Source of the DNA: Hyphomicrobiaceae bacterium
GTDB taxonomy: Bacteria > Pseudomonadota > Alphaproteobacteria > Rhizobiales > Hyphomicrobiaceae
NCBI GenBank assembly: GCA_021775715.1
Contig: JAJFHI010000313.1
Span: 1 to 14,007 of the forward strand
Length of the DNA: 14,007 nt
Direction: 5' to 3'
This document shows positions 7,350 to 14,007 of this stretch, piece by piece (within the stretch, counting starts at the first letter, position 1; each line of letters begins with the position of its first letter). The notes beneath the pieces were generated by a model. It did not search any database, was not told where the DNA came from, and worked only from the letters and a program-made list of their open reading frames with translations. The position numbers were made by a program, and so were the translations under genes.

Positions 7350-8642
7350 ATGCCGAAGATTGATGCGGACCAGGATGTTGCGATGAAGTCACGCTCGGTT
7401 GAAACGGCAGGTGGTGTTGGTATGTCAGGTACAACGCAAACTGCGTCCGGTTACGGCTGGCGGGTCGGCCTGTTCTACGGAGCGTTGTTTCTAATTTATG
7501 GCGTGCAAATCCCGTTTATGCCGATCTGGCTGGATTGGCGCGGTTTGTCTGCTATCGAAATTGCATTTGTTGGGGCGGCGCCGTTCTTTCTGCGTGTGGT
7601 GGTGTCGCCATTGCTCGCCATGGTGGCCGACCGCAAAGGCTCGCATCGCGCCATGATTCTGGTGCTCGCAGCCGTCGCTGTCGTTACCTCCGTCGGACTG
7701 TCGCAGATCTATTCCCACGACTTTGTTGTGTTGGCCTCAATTGTACTCGCCATTGCCATGATTTCGATGATGCCGTTGACGGAAACAATTGCCGTTCAGG
7801 GCGTGCAACGTGCAGGTCTTGACTATGGCCGCATGCGTTTGTGGGGATCTGCCACTTTTATCTTAATCGGGTTTCTCGCCGGCGCGTTGGTGACCCAATT
7901 TAAGCCGGGCATCATTATCTGGCTAACGGCGAGCGCGTGTCTTGCGACATTGGTTTTGGCGTTTGTGTTGCCTCGCGCGCGGCTCAATACCGACGTCGGT
8001 GATAAGCCAACCGTCAGCTTGAAATCCGAAGACTATGGGCTGCAGGCCCGAGACGCCGCGCGTTTGTTAAAGCATCCGCTGTTCCTGATGTTTCTTGTTG
8101 CCGGCGGCACCATACAAGCGGCGCATGCAACCTTCTACACGTTCGGTGCGTTGCTGTGGACGGCACAGGGAATTACAGCAACCTGGATTGGCGGGCTGTG
8201 GGCCATCGGTGTCGTTTCAGAAATCCTGGTGTTTGCCTATGCGGGTCGTGTGATGGGCGGAAATCGCGCGATGTGGTTGTTGATTGCGGGCGGTATAGCG
8301 GCTGTTCTGCGCTGGGTCGTGATGAGTTTTACCCCGGCACTGTGGGTGCTTGTGCCTTTGCAGGTGCTACACGGGCTGACTTACGGCGCAGCCCATCTCG
8401 GTGCCATTTATTTCATGAGCGCCGCGGTTCCAGACAAAGTCATGGGAACGGCGCAGGCGCTTTATGGATCTGCTGCAGCCGGAGTTGCGATGGGGCTTGC
8501 AATGCTTGCCGCCGGCCACCTTTACGAGGTTTATGCGGGTGCGAGTTACCTCGCGATGGCGGGTTTGGGAATGGTTGGCCTAATCGCAAGTCTCGTGATC
8601 TGGCGTCAATGGTCAGGCGGCCTGTTGTGGGAGGATGCGTAA
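7350..8642 (+). CDS. MFS transporter, MFS_1-like / HcaT-type
   Basis: This is a 430-residue inner-membrane transporter of the major facilitator superfamily with about 12 predicted hydrophobic helices. After a polar N-terminal tail of about 35 residues, helix 1 contains GLFYGALFLIYGVQIPFMPIW, followed by WRGLSAIEIAFVGAAPFFLRVV and VADRKGSHR, the loop-2/3 signature seen in the MFS_1-like group that includes the phenylpropionate permease HcaT. Later segments include LRLWGSATFILIGFL-type helix 5 content (written here as RMRLWGSATFI) and LHGLTYGAAHLGAIYFM near helix 10. The ATG at 7350 is well supported by AGGGGA nine bases upstream. The substrate cannot be told. The gene converges on the dipeptide epimerase with six bases between the stops, so the pair are neighbours but not an operon. 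Confidence 0.9.
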   Translation: MPKIDADQDVAMKSRSVETAGGVGMSGTTQTASGYGWRVGLFYGALFLIYGVQIPFMPIWLDWRGLSAIEIAFVGAAPFFLRVVVSPLLAMVADRKGSHRAMILVLAAVAVVTSVGLSQIYSHDFVVLASIVLAIAMISMMPLTETIAVQGVQRAGLDYGRMRLWGSATFILIGFLAGALVTQFKPGIIIWLTASACLATLVLAFVLPRARLNTDVGDKPTVSLKSEDYGLQARDAARLLKHPLFLMFLVAGGTIQAAHATFYTFGALLWTAQGITATWIGGLWAIGVVSEILVFAYAGRVMGGNRAMWLLIAGGIAAVLRWVVMSFTPALWVLVPLQVLHGLTYGAAHLGAIYFMSAAVPDKVMGTAQALYGSAAAGVAMGLAMLAAGHLYEVYAGASYLAMAGLGMVGLIASLVIWRQWSGGLLWEDA

Positions 8643-8648
8643 GGCGTT

Positions 8649-9647
8649 CTAACCCCACAGTTCTCGTGAAGGCGGCGCGATCACGCCATCGCTTATGACA
8701 AGGCCATGCGGTCGGTCATTGGCAAGTAACAAAGGTCCGTCAAGGTCGACCCAGCGAGCGTGTTGCGCCAGCAAAAATGCAGGTGCCATGGCGAGCGACG
8801 TTGCCACCATGCAGCCAATCATCACATCAAAACCCAGCTCTTCGGCTGCCGACAACATGCGCAGGGCCTCCGTCAGTCCGCCGGTTTTATCGAGTTTGAT
8901 GTTGACGGCGTCGTAGCGCCCGACGAGGCGGACAAGGTCGTCTGTCGTGTGCGCACTTTCATCAGCGCAGATGGGCACAGGCCGGGTGATATCTGCCAGG
9001 ATCGCGTCGTGTTCGGCGGGCAGTGGTTGTTCAATGACGGCAATGTTTGCGGATGCGGCGGCGGACAGCAAGGCTTCAATGTTGGTGTTGGTCCAGGCTT
9101 CATTGGCATCACCGATCAACTCTGCGTCGGGCCGCGCGTAACGTACAGCTGCCATACGCGCGTCGTCGCCGTCGCCACCAAGTTTGAGTTTGAGGCACGC
9201 GTGATGCGGGACACGCTCGGCCGCGTTTGCCATCTCGTCCGCTGTTCCAAGGCTCAATGTGAATGCGGTCTGGCGGGGGTTAAGCGAGTTGTCCGAGGCA
9301 CCGGCACGACCGATCATCGAATTTACAGAGCGATGAGATTTCTTGGCCGCAAAGTCCCACAGCGCGCAGTCCAATGCATTGCGCGCGGCACCAGGTTTCA
9401 TGATCTTGTTTAACGTTGCATGACTTGGAACACACTCGCCAAAGGCTTCGAGTTCGCAAACGACGCCGACAACACTCTCGCCATAACGCGCATAAGGAAC
9501 CGCTTCGCCACGGCCCATCGTGGTACCATCGCCGACGGTTGCCACAACGACATCCGCTTCCGTCTTGACGCCGCGTGATATTACGAACGGCTGTTCCAAA
9601 GCCCACCGTTCGGCTGCAACAAGCAATGAGAGTTTATGCGCCGTCAT
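8649..9647 (-). CDS. Enolase-superfamily dipeptide epimerase (L-Ala-D/L-Glu epimerase type)
   Basis: The product has 332 residues and reads as a muconate-lactonizing-type enolase-superfamily enzyme. The catalytic set is complete: KLKLG with Lys153 and Lys155 (KxK base), metal ligands Asp180 (DANEAW), Glu206 (IEQPLP) and Asp229 (ADES), and the opposing base Lys251 (KLDKTGG). GCMVATSLAMAP and the aspartates in DLDGPLLL match the dipeptide-epimerase pattern. Such enzymes epimerise L-Ala-D-Glu released from peptidoglycan so that the peptide can be recycled. A related alternative is DgcA-type N-acetyl-D-glutamate racemase, which normally sits beside dgcN; no dgcN is present here. The ATG at 9647 lies 25 bases after the stop of the GPR-like gene on the same strand, without a terminator between, so co-transcription is likely. 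Its ribosome site is poor. Confidence 0.9.
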   Translation of the reverse strand: MTAHKLSLLVAAERWALEQPFVISRGVKTEADVVVATVGDGTTMGRGEAVPYARYGESVVGVVCELEAFGECVPSHATLNKIMKPGAARNALDCALWDFAAKKSHRSVNSMIGRAGASDNSLNPRQTAFTLSLGTADEMANAAERVPHHACLKLKLGGDGDDARMAAVRYARPDAELIGDANEAWTNTNIEALLSAAASANIAVIEQPLPAEHDAILADITRPVPICADESAHTTDDLVRLVGRYDAVNIKLDKTGGLTEALRMLSAAEELGFDVMIGCMVATSLAMAPAFLLAQHARWVDLDGPLLLANDRPHGLVISDGVIAPPSRELWG

Positions 9648-9672
9648 GAATTTTCAAGAGGTCAAGCTCAGG

Positions 9673-12600
9673 TCAGGTAATGCGGCCGGCGGCATGTGCC
9701 AGGAACAAATAAACACGTCCGGTTTCCGCCATCATGTGTTGTTCGGTCGTGCGCCCGGTTGGGTCTTTCTGTTCGGCCGCTGCGATGATGCGCTCGAAGT
9801 CGGAGATGTACTGGCGTACGGCCTGCTGCATGTTTGCGTCGGTGCGAAGCTGCGTTGTGACGTCGTCAAAGGCAACGCGCCCGTCCATCGAATAGAGATT
9901 GCGAACAAGGAAACCGCGTTGGCCCGAGCGAACACGTGACCAGATCGCGCCAGCCGTTGCCGGGTCTAGTGCTTGTGCGATGACATCGACGTTGAAGCTT
10001 GCCGAAGATCCATCTTCACGGGCTTCGTCGCCGAGTGAGGCTCGCGACAACAAATCGCCAAGTGACCAGCCATCACCGGCCGCTGCCGCTGGGTTTGCCG
10101 ACCGCCGTGGTTGGGCGACAGCTGGACCAGGAGCGGGATTGGTCGCTTTCCCAGGTGCGCGGTTTCTCAATTCTTCCGTCAGGCTTGAACTCAAACTGCT
10201 AAGTGCCTTTGTCGGGCGTTGCCCTGCTCGTTCTGGTTGAGGAGCTGACAGTGCAGCAGGTTGCGGAGCCTGTTGCGGCGTTTGTGTCGGTGGCTGAAGG
10301 GCCGCCGGAGGTGCCGGCGGGTTCACGGGAACACGAACGTCACGAGCACCGGCCTCACGTGCTGTAAGTTGTGACAACTGATCAAGTGCACGCAGTTGGT
10401 CTTCAAGGGCAAGCCGCATAGCTTCAGTATTTTCACGCGTTGCAACGGGGATCTGGTCGAGTTGAGCCTTGAGACGGGCCTGCTCGTTGGCGATATCCTG
10501 AGCCGCGGTTGCAGCGCGCCGACGGACATCGTCCGACGTTTCATCTAACCGGCTCGACAGGTTGCCGATGTGGTTGGCGACTTCGTTTGACACGGTTGTA
10601 AAGCGTGAGCGCAGCTCATCCAGAGCGCGGTCGCTTTCTGCGGCGGTCTCTGAGCGCAACAGATTTAGACTCTTGACCGCTTCTTCGTGCTGTGACTGGG
10701 CGCCGACACGTAGCTCTTCGGCCACGGCTCTGGCGCGGGATTCGGCCTCGGAGATCGAGCCTTCAATGGTGTTGGAGTAGCCTGACATAAACGCGCCAAA
10801 CTCGTCGGCCTTGCCCGACAAACGATCGAGCGTGTGTGCGATTTCGGAGTGCCGATTTTGCAGCGTTGAATCGATCTTGTAGTTAGCTGTCTCCAGCGAA
10901 TTCGCCGCCTTCATGATGGACTGACCCTGCGTCTCAAACCGGTTTGTGACCTGGTTGATCTGTCCGAGGAGGTTTTCCGAGACGTTGCGCAACATGTCAG
11001 ACTGGCCGGCCAACCCTTCGATGGCCTTCAGCGACTGGCGGGTAATGTTTTCACTTGAACGGCGCACAGCGTTGACACCGTGATTGATCGATTCATCAAG
11101 GTCATTGGCTTGCAGTGTAATCGTGGACTTGAACGATTTTGCGTGTTGCTCGAGAGCGTTTGTCAGCGCGGTGGCGCGCTCTGTCACTGCGCTGTCGACG
11201 GCGCTGGTTGAACGTTGAATGGATGCATCAAACAACTCCAGGCGTGTATTGAAGGCGTCGTCGAGTGCCGTTGTGCGCTCGATAAGTTTTGCGTCCATCG
11301 TGTCAGCACGGTTGGCCAGCGCTTTGTCGAGGGCCAGCGCATATTCTTCGAATACCGCCTGCAGGTTGTCGGTGCGCGTGCCCATTGATGTGTCGATCGT
11401 CTCCATCGACGTTTCAAACGCTTTTTGGATCTGTTCGCTGCGGCTGCCAAGAGCTGTAGCGAGCGCGCCGGTATAGTCTTCGAGCATGCCCTGCATCTGT
11501 TCTGTGCGGGTTCCGAGGGCACCGCCGAGCGCGCCGGTGTACTGCTCCAGCATGACCTGCATGTGTTCGGTTCGGTCGCCGAGTGTTGTGTTCAGAGATT
11601 GCGTGTGATCGCCAAGCTTGGCATCAAGCGTTTGGGCATGATCTGTTAAAACCGTCTGAAGCGCTTCGGTGCGCGTTCCCAGTGACGTCTCAAGTTTGTC
11701 GGCACTTGTTGACATCGCTGTTTCAAGTGAGGTCAAGTTGTCACCGGCACCTTGGATGATCTGCGCCAGTTTGATCTGTTGTGTCGACAGCTTGTCAATC
11801 AGGGCTGGAACATCGGAGCCAAGTTCGCGAAGTGTCGCCGTCACGCGCTCGGATGTGTTGAGCAAGGCATGGCGTTCGCCGGACAATTCCTGGATAAGCC
11901 CGCGAATTTTACGCTCGTTCTCGTCGTAGGCGTTTTCGAGTTCAGAGACCTCGTTGTGGACCATCGCCTCAAGTTCGCCGGCGCGGCCTATGGCTTGGCT
12001 GACGGAATCGTTCATGAACGACACCTGCCGGCGTACAGCCTGGCCAAGCGTCGCGACCGATTGCTCAGCCATGCGGTCAGGCTCAGCAAGGCGGACGGCA
12101 ACTTCCGTCATTGTTGAGGAGCGCAGGCGTAGTTCTTCGGATCTCCAAGCGAGCAGTGCCAGAAACCAGATAACCGAAATTGGTACAAGCACAGCGGTCA
12201 GCGTCAAAAACGTTATGGGCTGCTGGAGAACTGTGCCGATCGTTGCGCCTTCTGTTAGGCGCGCTGACAGTATCGTCCAGGCAAATGCAAGGCCTGCTAC
12301 GCTCCAGATACCAGACGCGCAGGCGGCATAGCGGAAAGATTTGTTCGATGGCTTCTGGTCAAGCGCATAGATCAATCCGCCGATCGAAGGCACATCGTCA
12401 TTAGCGGCAACGCGGCCCCGCACAGGACCGGCGGGGCGACGACGGGAAACGCGGCGTGGGTGTTGTGTCCCGGGGTCGGCGCCATCGTCAATTTTTTGCT
12501 CGACACCCGAGGCCTTTAATTTTTCTGACGTGCGCTCAGATATGGAGACGGGCGTAGCGGCCGTTGCAGGCGGTGCTGGTGGCGGAGGCACGGCTTGCGG

Positions 12601-12912
12601 TTTTGCCGCATTTTTTTGTGCATTCGCAGACGGCACGTCTACCTTCGCTGGCTCAGACTTTTTCTTGGACGGCTTCAGCACCGACGGCGGCGCTTTCTGG
12701 ACCCTGGCCTTGTCAGCAGAATTTTTGCTGGCAGCCTTTGGCATGACAGGCGGTGACTGCAGTGGCTTTTTGGTTGGGGTCGAAGATTTGGCTGATGACG
12801 GCAACGGTGGCGGCGTCGGCACACCAGCTTGCGCCGGCCGATCTGAGCCCATCATGGCAGCCAACGGATCGTTCTGTTCCGTCGCTGCACTCTTTTTCTG
12901 GTTCTGCGCCAT
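9673..12912 (-). CDS. GPR/RgsE-like growth-pole protein: membrane-anchored hendecad coiled coil
   Basis: GPR of Agrobacterium and RgsE of Sinorhizobium are large proteins that form a ring at the growing pole and are needed for polar growth and rod shape. This 1079-residue protein has the same plan. An N-terminal Pro/Lys/Ala-rich disordered part spans about 1-170. A short conserved segment IGGLIYALDQKPS precedes two membrane helices (about 196-218 and 235-256). A long coiled coil runs from about 260 to 850, with regular 11-residue repeats in its centre. A Pro/Gln-rich linker (about 860-945) leads to a C-terminal domain of about 100 residues containing GDEARED, SMDGRVAFDDV and ETGRVYLFLAHAAGR, resembling my memory of GPR/RgsE C-termini (YTLQGQ..FDE, ETGKVYTMLAHAAGR). 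The ATG at 12912 has GGACGGA upstream; a GTG at 12924 adds four residues. I recall about 2100 residues for Agrobacterium GPR, so this is a short homologue. Orthology is inferred, not searched. Confidence 0.84.
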   Translation of the reverse strand: MAQNQKKSAATEQNDPLAAMMGSDRPAQAGVPTPPPLPSSAKSSTPTKKPLQSPPVMPKAASKNSADKARVQKAPPSVLKPSKKKSEPAKVDVPSANAQKNAAKPQAVPPPPAPPATAATPVSISERTSEKLKASGVEQKIDDGADPGTQHPRRVSRRRPAGPVRGRVAANDDVPSIGGLIYALDQKPSNKSFRYAACASGIWSVAGLAFAWTILSARLTEGATIGTVLQQPITFLTLTAVLVPISVIWFLALLAWRSEELRLRSSTMTEVAVRLAEPDRMAEQSVATLGQAVRRQVSFMNDSVSQAIGRAGELEAMVHNEVSELENAYDENERKIRGLIQELSGERHALLNTSERVTATLRELGSDVPALIDKLSTQQIKLAQIIQGAGDNLTSLETAMSTSADKLETSLGTRTEALQTVLTDHAQTLDAKLGDHTQSLNTTLGDRTEHMQVMLEQYTGALGGALGTRTEQMQGMLEDYTGALATALGSRSEQIQKAFETSMETIDTSMGTRTDNLQAVFEEYALALDKALANRADTMDAKLIERTTALDDAFNTRLELFDASIQRSTSAVDSAVTERATALTNALEQHAKSFKSTITLQANDLDESINHGVNAVRRSSENITRQSLKAIEGLAGQSDMLRNVSENLLGQINQVTNRFETQGQSIMKAANSLETANYKIDSTLQNRHSEIAHTLDRLSGKADEFGAFMSGYSNTIEGSISEAESRARAVAEELRVGAQSQHEEAVKSLNLLRSETAAESDRALDELRSRFTTVSNEVANHIGNLSSRLDETSDDVRRRAATAAQDIANEQARLKAQLDQIPVATRENTEAMRLALEDQLRALDQLSQLTAREAGARDVRVPVNPPAPPAALQPPTQTPQQAPQPAALSAPQPERAGQRPTKALSSLSSSLTEELRNRAPGKATNPAPGPAVAQPRRSANPAAAAGDGWSLGDLLSRASLGDEAREDGSSASFNVDVIAQALDPATAGAIWSRVRSGQRGFLVRNLYSMDGRVAFDDVTTQLRTDANMQQAVRQYISDFERIIAAAEQKDPTGRTTEQHMMAETGRVYLFLAHAAGRIT
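11122..11715 (-). repeat. Eighteen in-register 11-residue (hendecad) repeats inside the GPR-like gene
   Basis: Counting from the GTG at 12924, residues 404-601 break into 18 consecutive 11-residue units without insertion or deletion. Each starts with a hydrophobic residue (L, M, F, I or V), often followed by G/E-x-R-T/S, with another hydrophobic residue near position 8, for example LGTRTEALQTV, LGDRTEHMQVM, LEQYTGALGGA, LGTRTEQMQGM and LEDYTGALATA. The pattern weakens but continues to about residue 623. Hendecads suit a right-handed or straight coiled coil of the apolipoprotein A1/E type. A 22-residue double unit is nearly duplicated: the DNA starting at 11461 and at 11527 matches with a 66-base offset. 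Confidence 0.85.
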
Positions 12913-12962
12913 TCGTCCGTCCACCCCAGAGCCCGCCCACTAATTGAGGCTCCCACAACTCT

Positions 12963-12990
12963 GTCATAGCGAAAGCGGGGCCGGTCTCAA
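12963..12990 (-). promoter_or_regulatory. Possible sigma-70-type promoter of the GPR-like gene
   Basis: On the minus strand TTGAGA (12990-12985) is followed after 16 bases by TATGAC (12968-12963). The -35 box matches 5 of 6 and the -10 box 4 of 6 of the standard consensus. Transcription would begin about 45 bases before the ATG at 12912. The position is sensible, but the match is moderate and a chance occurrence is possible. Confidence 0.35.
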
Positions 12991-13007
12991 ACAGGTTTTC
13001 AACTCTT

Positions 13008-13022
13008 TTGAAAGGATTTCAA
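13008..13022. repeat. Short inverted repeat, possible operator
   Basis: TTGAAA (13008-13013), a three-base spacer GGA, and TTTCAA (13017-13022) form a perfect dyad. It lies about 18 bases upstream of the proposed -35 box of the GPR-like gene, a position suitable for a regulator. It is not the CtrA half-site spacing (TTAA-N7-TTAA). AT-rich sequence around it makes chance occurrence possible. Confidence 0.3.
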
Positions 13023-13447
13023 AGGATTGAATAAGCAACTCGAACCCCCGGATGCTCAACTTTGGGCACGCTAGGTCGATTTTGGGGCAAAACGAAGATC
13101 CGCGCGCTCGCGTTTCCTAGTAGGTCCTTGTCCTGTGAGCGGTGTAAAGAATAATCTGCAAGCGGCACGAAATGCCCCCATTTTTTCTGGAATCAATTGT
13201 GTTTTCCGAATCAGGTTCGAGGTGAGCTGCGGGCACGAGCCTTCGCTTGGGGCGCATTTGGGAGTTGCCGCAGCTCCATTAAAAGTTACGGAGGCATTGA
13301 TTAGGCTGTTGAAACATTCAGGGTCCAATTTACTGAACCGAAGAGACTTTGTGGCAGACTGACCGTGAAGTGGGATGTCCGGCATGTTTCTTGATGTAGA
13401 AACAGCAATATTTGTCATGTTGGGACAGTTTGAGAAGCGGTGAACTG

Positions 13448-13858
13448 ATGGACCTTGATATTGCTTTCGATGCGGACGAACATCGCTCTGCTGGCGCCGG
13501 CTGCAGTATTGTGCCGAAGAAGGGCTATTCGGAGCCTTTAGATCTGCAGCATCTTGGCCGCTATACGCTTGGCGATCGCGACCTCGAGCATGAAATTCTC
13601 GAGCTTTTCATTGAGCAGGTTCCGAAAACTCTCGAGGCCCTTAAAACTGCCTCGTCCGGCAAAGACTGGCAGATGGCGGCCCATACACTCAAAGGTTCGG
13701 GTCGCGCCGTCGGCGCCTGGCGGGTTGCTGAACTCGCCGAACATGCTGAGCGGATTGCCGATATCAACGATTGCTCGGCGCGTCAGACTGCATTGGCTGG
13801 TCTCGAGCAGGCGGCTGCTGAGGCCCGTGCGTTTATTGCAGGCCTAGACCAAGCTTAA
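13448..13858 (+). CDS. Histidine phosphotransfer (Hpt) domain protein
   Basis: The 136-residue protein is essentially one Hpt domain, which relays phosphate between a hybrid sensor kinase and a response regulator. The active-site segment AAHTLKGSGRAVGAW places the phosphorylated histidine at His79, with the expected Lys and Gly three and four residues on. Upstream helices (about 35-70: LGRYTLGDRDLEHEILELFIEQ) and downstream helices (about 90-133) complete the four-helix bundle. The first 30 residues are polar and probably disordered. I prefer the ATG at 13448 (GGTGA just upstream) over a TTG at 13412. No kinase or receiver gene is in view, so its partners are unknown; in alphaproteobacteria such proteins often serve cell-cycle or polarity relays. 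It is divergent from the GPR-like gene. Confidence 0.86.
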   Translation: MDLDIAFDADEHRSAGAGCSIVPKKGYSEPLDLQHLGRYTLGDRDLEHEILELFIEQVPKTLEALKTASSGKDWQMAAHTLKGSGRAVGAWRVAELAEHAERIADINDCSARQTALAGLEQAAAEARAFIAGLDQA

Positions 13859-13991
13859 AACTCCAGATAACGGATCAAGACCTGAAGTCGATGGTGCGAC
13901 TATCGCCAGGCCGCCGTCTGCTTTTGTGCGTCTTGCCACATGTCACACGCCAGGGGTGTGGCCGCATTTGCAAAAAAGAGGTAAGAGCCTC
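13859..13991. other. Intergenic stretch after the Hpt gene
   Basis: About 130 bases without a gene. GCCACA (13935-13940) faces TGTGGC (13957-13962), and CACAC/GTGTG can pair inside it, but no T-tract follows, so this is not a clear terminator. A purine-rich ribosome-site-like AAGAGG lies at its right end. Confidence 0.4.
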
Positions 13992-14007
13992 ATGCGTTGG
14001 TCGCGCG
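13992..14007 (+). CDS. Possible start of the next gene (cut by window edge)
   Basis: An ATG at 13992 is preceded by AAGAGG ten bases upstream, a good ribosome-site arrangement, and opens the frame M-R-W-S-R to the window end. Only five codons are visible, so neither reality nor product can be judged; a basic start with Trp could be a signal or membrane anchor, which is a guess. Confidence 0.33.

Larger units (their letters stand above)
12913..13447. other. 535-base intergenic region between divergent genes
   Basis: This region separates the minus-strand GPR-like gene from the plus-strand Hpt gene and must carry both promoters. I see a plausible minus-strand promoter (12963-12990, listed separately), the inverted repeat TTGAAA-GGA-TTTCAA (13008-13022), a near-perfect palindrome GGAGTTGC-C-GCAGCTCC (13261-13277), and GTTTC/GAAAC facing each other at 13386-13403. 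Open frames of 75 and 115 codons on opposite strands overlap each other and have no recognisable features or good ribosome sites, so I do not call genes. A small RNA cannot be excluded. Confidence 0.55.

Noticed and set aside
8760..9413. Plus-strand open frame of 217 codons opposite the epimerase
   Set aside because: The minus strand carries the full catalytic set of an enolase-superfamily epimerase; the antisense frame is a by-product.
13071..13418. Minus-strand open frame of 115 codons in the region before the Hpt gene
   Set aside because: No recognisable motif, no convincing ribosome site, and it overlaps a second accidental frame on the other strand; it would also cover the presumed Hpt promoter.
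1..14007. Mobile element, phage remnant, CRISPR array or defence system
   Set aside because: There is no transposase, integrase, terminal inverted repeats, direct-repeat/spacer pattern, nuclease or toxin-antitoxin pair; the coding style is uniform across the window.

Overview
The window looks like the chromosome of an alphaproteobacterium, most probably of the order Hyphomicrobiales (Rhizobiales). This rests on protein character: the large membrane-anchored coiled-coil protein resembles the growth-pole proteins GPR/RgsE of polarly growing Rhizobiales, and the Hpt protein, FadL-type porin and small secreted protein read as alphaproteobacterial. GC content is moderate to high by eye. There is no insertion sequence, phage gene, tRNA, rRNA or CRISPR array, so this is core-type rather than mobile DNA.

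Left part, positions 1 to about 3.9 kb, plus strand: central carbon metabolism. It holds the C-terminal half of transketolase (tkt, cut by the window edge), phosphoglycerate kinase (pgk), a phosphoglycolate-phosphatase-like HAD enzyme (gph) overlapping the pgk end, and then thiD for thiamine pyrimidine salvage/synthesis after a gap of about 155 bases. The gap (GAPDH) gene that I would expect between tkt and pgk in this group is absent. The tkt-pgk-gph set recalls three members of Calvin-cycle cbb clusters, but nothing else here supports carbon fixation.

Middle part, 4.0 to 8.6 kb: a small secreted four-cysteine protein, a 593-base gene-poor stretch ending in a series of hairpins and a strong terminator (candidate small RNA), a FadL/OmpP1-type outer-membrane channel, a 17-bp bidirectional terminator, a minus-strand helical protein of unknown function, and a divergently transcribed 12-helix MFS transporter.

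Right part, 8.6 to 14.0 kb: read on the minus strand, a 1079-residue GPR/RgsE-like polar-growth protein is followed 25 bases later by an enolase-superfamily dipeptide epimerase. The epimerase converges with the MFS gene, with 6 bases between the two stop codons. Across a 535-base intergenic region, a single-domain histidine phosphotransfer protein is transcribed divergently. A next plus-strand gene may just begin at the right edge.

The most interesting item is the GPR/RgsE-like protein. It has an N-terminal disordered segment, two membrane helices, a very regular array of 11-residue (hendecad) repeats, a further coiled coil, a proline-rich linker and a small C-terminal domain. It is about half the length I recall for the Agrobacterium protein, and sits beside a possible peptidoglycan-peptide recycling enzyme and a phosphorelay protein. 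I saw no clearly unprecedented multi-gene system such as a defence island; the candidate RNA and the hendecad protein are the best leads.
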